NCBI GenBank assembly: GCA_963995525.1
Contig: OZ023208.1
Span: 17,995,019-18,059,018 of the forward strand
Origin: Escarpia spicata
Lineage: Eukaryota > Annelida > Polychaeta > Sabellida > Siboglinidae
Reading direction: 5' to 3'
DNA length: 64,000 nucleotides
This document shows, piece after piece, positions 11,901-23,900 of the stretch (the stretch's first letter is position 1; every line of letters starts with the position of its first letter). The notes beneath the pieces were generated by a model. That model saw only the letters and a list, made by a program, of their open reading frames with translations, made no database searches and had not been told where the DNA came from. The position numbers and the translations under genes are program-made.

Positions 11901-14900
11901 CCCTGTGGTTTTTAAAACTTCCAACCTTCAAAATAATAATCCAGAATGCAACCAACACAAATCAATTGGCCTCATTCTGAAAATTGGATGCACATTCAGT
12001 CCTATGGGGTATGTGAGTGGCCGAGTTGTCATATTTGGATATTTTCAAATTTACTTAGTAGAAATTGAGCTAGAATGCTAATTTTTGTATAAAAATATCT
12101 GGAATGATGAATGCGAATAAATACAAGAAATATCCAATTGACATGTTTCATTTTGAGGAGGTCTGAGAGAATTCAGAGAAAGCAGCACTTGAACAATATG
12201 TTGAAGAAGTCACTTCACAATTTGCAATCAACATAATGAATTTTTAACATAATATGTAGTTACCTTCATACATATTTAATATGCTTGGATAATATGTATA
12301 TACTTAATCTTCAATAGCCTTGGAATCTTGGATAACACATCTACTTAACCTCTATTCATTTAGCTGTTGTACAGTACAACAAGATTGTAAAATAATTCTG
12401 AATGCCACATATTCATGAACCAAACACATAGTCCATTCCCTAGTTTATATGACCATGTTATGATGCTAATCGAACTAGATTTCATGTACTTCATGTTTAC
12501 TTTTCTCAGGGTAGTTAGTTGAGTGAAGAATTAACACTGAAACAATGTATACCAATATGTACAAGAGTGGCATTCATCATCATGTATAGTGTTACTGATA
12601 ATATGCATTATGTATAACAACAAGACAACAAGCATATAGTCCTACTTTTCTAGTCCATCATGTCTGTAGTACATAACCACCAATCAATCAGTTTATTCAT
12701 TTACAACATATATAACAAACAAAGTAGGATGTTTAGACAAAGCATCAATCAAAATAAAGTCATGCATACAATATATACAAAATACTTTGTACATAATGAT
12801 ATAATAATAGAAAAAATATATATTGTTTGATAAGTAGTAAATATGAAGATGTAAACTCGTAGTTATGTACCCCAAAATATAACGGCTTTGAATAAACAGT
12901 GGACACACAGTAGTCACAATTGACAGTTTGTGTTTGCATGAAATTGCAGTTTGTTTTGGGTGAAGGAATTACACAAATTTAGACTGATGATTATACTAAT
13001 CCATCCATGGCCTCACTTGTGCCTACAGACGCACACCATTGGTAGTATTCGGTATTCATTCTGCCAGTGTACACAAATCCACCAGTATGTACACACGCAC
13101 ATGCGCGCATGCGTGCAGGCAGGAGGGTGGGCATGCATGCATACGTATACTTTGTAGTTAGTGACATTTGGCTTAGAACGGAATCTAGTGGCCCAAAACT
13201 TTGCCTGTGTAAAAGTACTAAAACTTGAATACAATTTGTTAATGACAGCATGCATACAATGATTAAGGATACAGGACAAATAGGCCACTTATGTTACTGT
13301 TTTATCAGATGATCTATGATTGCTTAAAGTTGATGAAATACTTCAACTGTCAAAGCATCTTACTAAGACAAAACAACATACTCACTCTTGGGAAACAACA
13401 AGATACCTGACTCATGAAACGTAATCCCAATACGTGTCTGAGTGTTTTCCAATGAGTCAATGACACTAACCTCTAGACACTTCACACCTAATCATTACAC
13501 CATCTGTGGGCTGCAGTGGGCAGAAACTAAAACATGTTGAAATGCAAGTTAGTTACCATCTGTGCACACAACTATCCAATAGACTATTGTCAGCCAATAT
13601 AATAAAAAACACAAGTACTTTGAATTATGAGAAGAAATTAAAATAAATGCCCAAGGAGCCCAATGCATCACTGCATTAGCCTACTAAATCCTAGTTTGTC
13701 CAATACTGGAATATTATGCATCGATTGATCGAGTGGGTTCAGTGCTCACCATGGGCCAAAAGGACATTTATATTTTTTTTATTATAACTAAAACTAGAAT
13801 AAACTCAGAGATAAGCAGCAGATTCAGTTAAAAAAAGTGCTTGGAGTTACCTAGAGAAATTAAAATAAATATTCAACCCATTAAATTAGTCTGCTACCCA
13901 ATTCTAGTTAATCCATACTGGAATATGTATCACTACTATCAGTGCAGTGTTCAGAGGGTCAACATAATGTTAAAACTCTAGTAGACTTAACTCAAGGGAT
14001 AAGTAGCTGCTTAATTCAATTAAAACCGAGATTATGTTCTGGCTTTGAAGGAAACACATTTACCCATGAAATGTCATTGGTACCTAACATTTTAAACATG
14101 TATACATCGGTTTGTTATTTCTGTCACAAATGTCTGCTCAGCCATGCCACCAAGATCTAGTTTTAGTTATTCAGTAATGGTGGAACATTATTGAGAACAT
14201 TTATAATAATTTAAAGCCCCCTGGTTGATGTTTACAACCTCATAACATATCTGTTTACGTTTATATTGCTTACCTGTAGGTTGCTTCGTGGAGTATCAAT
14301 TTCTCTGATGCAGTGGTCACTTAGGTGCTGTACGCAGGCACAATGCCAAATAACATGCACAGACACACACACCCATGCAAGAAGGACTTTAATGTACATA
14401 GATATGTACAAATAGTTGGCATAGTAGCAGTTGGCACTGAATACATAGTAGTGTCTCCAGTGTTGTGCTTTCTTTAATCAATACTAATTGTAGTATGCAT
14501 TCATGCAAGTATACATGTATACATGTGCACATGCACACATGCACGCACGCACACACACATGAAGTTCATAACTATTATTATTAATCAGATGAGAAAATGT
14601 AATTAAAAACACAAGTGCTGTCAGCCGAACCATACGGGTTACAGAGCAGTGCAGACTAGAGTTCTGTTCACAGTTCAGCTGTCTGTGGAATTTAAATCAT
14701 GTCTTCAGTAAAGTTGTTCTCCTAAGCTGTTGGCACAATGTTCTTGATTTAGTTGCTAACAGTTTGTTCCAATGAACTCCTTCCGATGAATAGGCCCAAA
14801 ATGTCTTTTGTTTCTCTTTAATATTGACCTTCCGCTTCGCTTTGGGCGAATGGTTGCAATTGTTTGTACTGTTTTACAAAATTAAAAATGTTAACATGCA

Positions 14901-17900
14901 TTTTAAAATGTATTTCTTCTATCACCAAGGGAACAATTAAAACTCAGTATGGACCATAACATACCATTTTGAGGAATGAAGATTCCAGTAGTGTTTTTAG
15001 AAACCTAGGTCATTTTACAGATTCACTTTGTGCTTTCGGTATTTACTATGTCAGTGGTTCTCAACCTTTTACGGCAGCAACCCAAATTTTGATCGCTGGA
15101 CTTGCGTGACGACTGATGCCTTTAAACAGTTAACTTGTGATAAATGATAAAACAAATAGGCTGACATAAAATGACCAATGTGTGTAACTATACACCCCAT
15201 AACTTCACTCAAACTAGCCAATATCCAAAAGCTTGCCACCTCTGTTTAACAGTCAGTGATGTTTTCAACGTGACAGTAGTGTACCGCTTTGAAGGTTTTG
15301 AAAAAGGATCACTAACAACAATACATGATATATGCACGTACAAAAAGTCACTGACCAACTTCATTTCACTGTAGTATATTGCTTTGAAGTTTTGTGCTTC
15401 ACTGTCGGTCGTGTTTTAAACGTCAATATAGTGCAGCATTTTTTACCTTTTTTTGCTGCAATCCAAAATTGTTTCTTGGGAATTTGTTGCCAACCCGTGC
15501 CTTTATAAAGTTAACTAGTGATAAATAATAACATAAATACCTGGTAGGCAAAACATAAAAAAATGAGAATTGAAATTTTTGTTAATACAGTTTGTTTGTT
15601 GAAGGTGGAGAAATTACAAAATCAGCACAGTTTGTTGGGTAATCATCGAAGAAAGAGGACATCCCTTGCTAATATAGAACAAAAATGGCAGAAGGAGTTG
15701 GGAAGATCGTACGATTTCGATAATGTTTAAAATATATTATTTTACAGTAATTTACTTTATACTGGTAATAATAAGGAGGCAGACAGAGATACACAATATA
15801 ATATACCTGGACATGCTGCTTTAGGCGATGTTTGTCATTGAATGTATATTATGAAGGCTTCGATTTGGAATAAATCGAACATGGCACCGAGTTTTGCCTA
15901 GTGGGCGCACAACGCATTTTCAGCGGCATCAGACAGAATATGACTTGCCTATATGCATGGGAGACAAACAATTTATGCCAAATATTGCATGAATATGAAA
16001 TGTCATTTTGATCACACAGCAACTGAAGGAGTTTCAAATTAATGCAACATTTGGTATATATATATTATTTATTTGTCTCGTGCATCTATTACATGTAGGT
16101 TGGACAAAAAACTAGTTTGGAATATCACTGGCGAACCACTCAAAATGGCATGGCGACCCAATTTTGGGTTGCGACCCAGGGGTTAAGAACCACTGTACTA
16201 TGTCCTATCAATCAACTCAGGGGAACCACTATATAACAGGCATAATATCAATGTAAGTAACACGAGGATACAGTCATTACAACCATAATTACCATTGTCA
16301 CAAAGAAATATAGAGTAGGTTGTAATGTTTTGAATACAACACACTTTTAAATATGTAGAACACATGTACTGGATGCCTTGAACTACTACTACCTTCACGT
16401 GTATGTAGTATGTAATAAGTGCAAAATAAAGAGTAAGGTGCATATAATGACATTCACTTCAATAGTTTTGCTGTTAGAAGATATTAAAGCACCTATGGGC
16501 TAGCTAACTTGGTTGTTTTATTAATGTGTTTGGCAGATGTGAAAAAGCAGGAAAATGGCCGCCAATTTGTTATATATGATTGATCCAATTTGTTATATAT
16601 GATTGATCCAATTGGTTATATATGATTGATCCAATTTGTTATATATGATTGATCCAATTTGTAAAAAAAAGAGTGCCATTATGTACACTGTCTTTAACAA
16701 TTAAGAAATAAAACTGCAGATCTGGTATATTACACCACACAAGTGGGACGTTTTCTATGATGGCATTTGATGCATTTCTTTGTTTGTTCTGTGCACGTTT
16801 GAACACCTTATCTGGAGTATCCTGACCATTCACATTTTGCTGTTTTTTAATAAATCTAGGCTTATGCTAACTGTTTATAATTAAACAAATTAGATTATCT
16901 AACTTAAACATTGAGGAACTTTTACAAATTTTGGCCAGGCCACCTTTCGGAGAAATAACGGAACTGTAGGGTGGTTAGTGACTCTCCAGGTGGCGCCACT
17001 GTGAACAGGTTTAATAAAATAAAAATAATATAATCGTGCTAACTGGTGCCCTTGGTTTGTTGCTTCCTGGGTGGTGTAATACTAGACAAATATGATATAT
17101 AATTATTCATATAACATTGATTTAATAATAATAATATTACAGCTGAACATCGCTTTATGGTCACCTCAGTAATACAGCCACCTCGCAATTAAGGTCACCC
17201 CTGTACACCCCTACATTATATCCATAACAATAAAGTGCAGGAAACTAGTCCCACTAATAAGGTCACCTCCCTATTTAGGTCACTCACAATATTATTATTA
17301 TTTTCATATTATTATTTGATTATTATTATATTAAATTGATTTTATTTCAGAATGGCTTGAGCAACATCGACACACGGATCCAGCAGATTGAGACGATGCT
17401 GAATGACAACCAGAAGATGATGAACCTGATCCGGGAGACGGTGCAGGAGTTGGCAGCTGGAGACCAGCACAGTCTCGAGAAGCTCCAGAAGGTCCTCCAG
17501 ATGACGCACTCCGTCCCTCGCCCTGCTCCAGGCGCCCCACGCTCTTTTAAGACACACGCTACCGACTTGTCGCTGCCCGGCGACACATGTCAACTGACAA
17601 AGCTGGGATCCTCCAAGGCCGACATTCACGTGAGCACAGTGTGAATTTCAACACGAATTGGATATGTATACTCGCTGTATATTAATTGTTCCTCACAGTG
17701 CACCAATGTGCAATGTGTTAGTCAGTTCAAAAAGACCCATCTTTTTAGAAATTAGTTTAATATTCTAGAGATCGTAATTAATTTTTCATACATTTATTTA
17801 TTATTATAATTAATGTTGTCATTATTCTAATGCTTTGTATACATGTGTTTATTTTTAAAGACAATATATTTTTTTTTTTTTTACTAATAATAATGGCATA

Positions 17901-20900
17901 TTAAAAAAAAAAATTGCACAATCATATTTTTCAATATTTATGGTTTAATATGTTATTAAGTTGTAATAACTGTTAAACAGCATCTCACAGCAATTATTTG
18001 GATGGTGCACTATATAAGAGATGTATTATTAGTATTAGACAGCAACATTGGCATTGTTGTTCTCTTCTTTTCCTAAACGTCCGTTGTAAGGCTGGCCTTG
18101 ATACTGGTCCTCGATTTCTGTTTTCCTTTTCTCCCCCTTACTCTTCTTGCACTGTTCTCTCCCCATCCGCTCAGCTCACCTCTATCATTTGCTCTCATTC
18201 TCCACTCCCCTCCCAATTACTCAAAACCTCTCCTTATACAATCTCAGTTAAGATTAGTCGTCTTTGTCTACTTTTATTTTCCACTTTGAGGGTATCCACT
18301 TTGGTCATTAACTGTTCTAGTGAAAAAGCATTTGGTATGTATAATTATGTAATATTTGTATGACTAGTTGTTGATGTTTACTTCAGTTTGCCTTGTTTTA
18401 ATAGATATATTATATTTTAAATAGTTGTTATATTTAAAAGAATGGAATGAAAGTGAACTATTTCAATCACATTGAGGTGGTAATTTATACTCATGACACA
18501 TACGGTGTGGTGTTGTATACATGTCGTTGACAATGTTTGTAGGTGCTGGATGTGTATGACACATACGGTGTGGTGTTGTATACATGTCGTTGACAATGTT
18601 TGTAGGTGCTGGATGTGTATGACACATACGGTGTGGTGTTGTATACATGTCGTTGACAATGTTTGTAGGTGCTGGATGTGTATGACACATACGGTGTGGT
18701 GTTGTATACATGTCGTTGACAATGTTTGTAGGTGCTGGATGTGTATGACACATACGGTGTGGTGTTGTATACATGTCGTTGACAATGTTTGTAGGTGCTG
18801 GATGTGTCTGACACATACGGTGTGGTGTTGTATACATGTCGTTGACAATGTTTGTAGGTGCTGGATGTGTCTGACACATACGGTGTGGTGTTGTATACAT
18901 GTCGTTGACAATGTTTGTAGGTGCTGGATGTGTATGACACATACGGTGTGGTGTTATATACATGTCGTTGACAATGTTTGTAGGTGCTGGATGTGTATGA
19001 CACATACGGTGTGGTGTTGTATACATGTCGTTGACAATGTTTGTAGGTGCTGGATGTGTATGACACATACGGTGTGGTGTTGTATACATGTCGTTGACAA
19101 TGTTTGTAGGTGCTGGATGTGTATGACACATACGGTGTGGTGTTGTATACATGTCGTTGACAATGTTTGTAGGTGCTGGATGTGTATGACACATACGGTG
19201 TGGTGTTGTATACATGTCGTTGACAATGTTTGTAGGTGCTGGATGTGTATGACACATACGGTGTGGTGTTGTATACATGTCGTTGACAATGTTTGTAGGT
19301 GCTGGATGTGTATGACACATACGGTGTGGTGTTGTATACATGTCGTTGACAATGTTTGTAGGTGCTGGATGTGTCTGACACATACGGTGTGGTGTTGTAT
19401 ACATGTCGTTGACAATGTTTGTAGGTGCTGGATGTGTATGACACATACGGTGTGGTGTTGTATACATGTCGTTGACAATGTTTGTAGGTGCTGGATGTGT
19501 CTGACACATACGGTGTGGTGTTGTATACATGTCGTTGACAATGTTTGTAGGTGCTGGATGTGTCTGACACATACGGTGTGGTGTTGTATACATGTCGTTG
19601 ACAATGTTTGTAGGTGCTGGATGTGTATGACACATACGGTGTGGTGTTGTATACATGTCGTTGACAATGTTTGTAGGTGCTGGATGTGTATGACACATAC
19701 GGTGTGGTGTTGTATACATGTCGTTGACAATGTTTGTAGGTGCTGGATGTGTCTGACACATACGGTGTGGTGTTGTATACATGTCGTTGACAATGTTTGT
19801 AGGTGCTGGATGTGTCTGACACATACGGTGTGGTGTTGTACGGTGTAGTGTTGTATACATGTCACTGACAATGTTTGTAGGTGCTGGATGTGTATGACAC
19901 ATACGGTGTGGTGTTGTATACATGTCGTTGACAATGTTTGTAGGTGCTGGATGTGTCTGACACATACGGTGTGGTGTTGTATACATGTCGTTGACAATGT
20001 TTGTAGGTGCTGGATGTGTCTGACACATACGGTGTGGTGTTGTATACATGTCGTTGACAATGTTTGTAGGTGCTGGATGTGTATGACACATACGGTGTGG
20101 TGTTGTATACATGTCGTTGACAATGTTTGTAGGTGCTGGATGTGTCTGACACATACGGTGTGGTGTTGTATACATGTCGTTGACAATGTTTGTAGGTGCT
20201 GGATGTGTATGACACATACGGTGTGGTGTTGTATACATGTCGTTGACAATGTTTGTAGGTGCTGGATGTGTCTGACACATACGGTGTGGTGTTGTATACA
20301 TGTCGCTGACAATGTTTGTAGGTGCTGGATGTGTATGACACATACGGTGTGGTGTTGTATACATGTCGTTGACAATGTTTGTAGGTGCTGGATGTGTATG
20401 ACACATACAGTGTGGTGTTGTATACATGTCGTTGACAATGTTTGTAGGTGCTGGATGTGTATGACACATACGGTGTGGTGTTGTATACATGTCGTTGACA
20501 ATGTTTGTAGGTGCTGGATGTGTATGACACATATGGTGTGGTGTTGTATACATGTCGTTGACAATGTTTGTAGGTGCTGGATGTGTCTGACACATACGGT
20601 GTGGTGTTGTATACATGTCGCTGACAATGTTTGTAGGTGCTGGATGTGTATGACACATACGGTGTGGTGTTGTATACATGTCGCTGACAATGTTTGTAGG
20701 TGCTGGATGTGTATGACACATACGGTGTGGTGTTGTATACATGTCGCTGACAATGTTTGTAGGTGCTGGATGTGTATGACACATACGGTGTGGTGTTGTA
20801 TACATGTCGCTGACAATGTTTGTAGGTGCTGGATGTGTATGACACATACGGTGTGGTGTTGTATACATGTCGCTGACAATGTTTGTAGGTGCTGGATGTG

Positions 20901-23900
20901 TATGACACATACGGTGTGGTGTTGTATACATGTCGCTGACAATGTTTGTAGGTGCTGGATGTGTATGACACATACGGTGTGGTGTTGTATACATGTCGTT
21001 GACAATGTTTGTAGGTGCTGGATGTGTCTGACACATACGGTGTGGTGTTGTATACATGTCGTTGACAATGTTTGTAGGTGCTGGATGTGTATGACACATA
21101 CGGTGTGGTGTTGTATACATGTCGCTGACAATGTTTGTAGGTGCTGGATGTGTATGACACATACGGTGTGGTGTTGTATACGTGTCGTTGACAATGTTTG
21201 TAGGTGCTGGATGTGTATGACACACTGCCCTTTGACAACACAGACGGCGGTGCATGGAAGCAAGGCTTCCCCATCGTCTATAGCCCTGACAAGTGGGAGA
21301 AACGCAAACTGAAGGTCTTTGTTGTGCCACACTCACACAACGACCCAGGTACTGAATCATGCACACATGCATGCACGCACATACACACTCACAACCCAGA
21401 TACTGCACCACAAATATATGCACACAGTGCCACACACGCACACAGTGACCCAGATACTGCACCATACATGCACGCACGTAAACATACATGCACGCACAGT
21501 TGCACACACACGCACGCACACACACACACACACACACAGTGACCCAAGTTGCTACTTCACCGAGCATGCACGCATGCTCACACCACATTCGCACGTACTG
21601 CACCATACCATGTCACTAATTTACTCAACCATAATGCAGACTCAACCGTCAACAAACATGTTTAACCATCCAATAAATACAACCATCCCAAATGTACTCA
21701 ACCATTCTGCAACCATAATCATTATGAATATGATGGTTTAATATATGTTTGATCGTTATGTATGTAGGATGGTTTAATATATTTTTTACATTTTGTAATT
21801 TTGTTGTAATAGTTATATCAGTAGGATGATTGAATATATGTGTAGAGGTTATATGTTTGTAAAATTGTTGAGTATATTTATGATTACTATTTTTCTTGTA
21901 TAGCTGAATATATTTGGGATCGTTGTTGTGTTTGTAGTAAAACAACCATGATAATAAAATACTTGTGCCTATGTCCTCAGGGACCTGAGCTCATAGGCTC
22001 AACACACAAAAGTTATGCATTACATCATGAACTGATATGTGCAAAAGTCATTGTTAGAGCAAGTGTTGGCCAATGATTTTTGATGGTTGCATATGTTTGT
22101 GATCGTTGTGTTAATAGGCTGGTTGAAGACATTTGAGAGGTATTATACTGAACAGACACGTGCCATACTCAACACAATGGTAGATGCCTTGGAGAGACAC
22201 CCAAAGCTAAGGTTCATCTATGCGGAGATGTCTTTCTTCTCTATGTTCTGGGACGAAATCACTGAAGACAAACGCAAACGTGTGATAAAGTAAGTTTTCC
22301 AGTCATCGTGAATCAATTCTAGTCTGGAAGAAGAATTTTTTTTTAAGAAGAATTTTTTTTATTTGACCCAGACATTAAAAATAATATATACAATACATCC
22401 ATGTAACAATTTAATAATACAAATATATAACCTTATGGTAAACATGGTATAATGTATGATAAATAACGAAAAGTAGGGTCAGGAGACTCCTCTAAGACTG
22501 TGGTAGTTGCTATCGAGGAGCCTTTTGTAATAAAACTTTAACTGAATCAATACATCACCTAATCAAATTCTTCCAGAATAAAAAGAAGAAAAACAAAAAC
22601 AAAAAACATAATATGTATGCATGTGTGTAGTGTAAGCAAGTTTACATGATTATTGAGTTTGTCGTTTAGGCACTGTTTTGTTGACAAGTTGACCGGTGGT
22701 TGTCGGTTTGGTTCGGTATCAAATTAGCTTATTTATATATTTATCTTATATGTTTAACTAATTTTTTTGATATTTTAATGTTATTTATATCTTTAACTTT
22801 TGTCATAACTGATTATTCTTTATTTATAATTATTGTTTAGCTTTTTTAGATTCAAAATTTAATTGTATGTTTAACTTGTTTATTTTAATACATATTTGTA
22901 TGTACTGTTATGCACTGTGTTTTTACCTGAAATACAAGTATTTATGTATCATCATCCAGTATAGTAATAATAAAATTTGATATTTATGTAGTACCATAAT
23001 CACATAGATGATCTGTAGCACTTTATAATACAATGAAAATACCACTAAGTGTACTACTAAGAATCTTACATTGAATTAATCAGTTAAACTACAACTTAGA
23101 TATGAGGGCATTTGACCATAAATATATATGGAATAAAATAATTTAAATAATAATTTACACTAAGAGCCATAAAAATAAGGATCTTAGACCCCCCGAGAGA
23201 CAACATTGAGAGGGACACCATCGAGAGGGACACCCAGCTCAACATGTCGCCACACTAAGAGGGTGACATAACTAAAAAATAAAGTGATAAATATACATGG
23301 AATTAGATCAAACAAGATAATAATATTCATAAATATTGAATGATCTGTTGGTGACATGCAGACTGGTGAGAGAGAACCGTCTGGAGATAGTGACAGGGGG
23401 CTGGGTGATGAATGACGAGGCCAATGCTCACTACTTCGCCATGCTCGACCAGATGATAGAAGGCAACCAATGGCTACAGCAGGAACTTGGTGAGTCACCT
23501 ACAACCTGTACGTTAGAACTGGTCTAATGTGGAGTACAATCTGTACACAAGAACTAGTCTAATGCGGAGTACAACTTATGCGTTAGAACTGGTCTGATGC
23601 AGAGTACAACCTGTGCGTTAGAACTGGTCTGATGCAGAGTACAACCTGTGCGTTAGAACTGGTCTGATGCGGAGTACAACCTGTGCATTTGAACTGGTCT
23701 GATGCGGAGTACAACCTGTGCATTAGAACTGGTGTAATGCGGAGTACAACCTGTGCATTAGAACTGGTGTAATGCGGAGTACAACCTGTGCATTAGAACT
23801 GGTGTAATGCGGAGTACAACCTGTGCATTAGAACTGGTGTAATGCGGAGTACAACCTGTGCGTTAGAACTGGTCTGATGCGGAGTACAACCTGTGCATTT

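Noticed and set aside
17140..17290. Possible pogo/Tigger-type element end (ggtcacc repeats)
   Set aside because: Only four or five short ggtcacc blocks, no matching opposite end found.
17336..17350. ATG at 17336 as start of a short protein ending at 17644
   Set aside because: The segment before 17351 is the intron's polypyrimidine-AG acceptor and the tail after 17629 is the donor; exon 2 of the mannosidase explains the frame.
18463..21606. 1047-codon minus-strand frame and several 440-790 codon frames in the 63-bp array
   Set aside because: They arise because the unit is a multiple of three and stop-free in several frames at once. The array is explained as intronic minisatellite sequence of the mannosidase gene.
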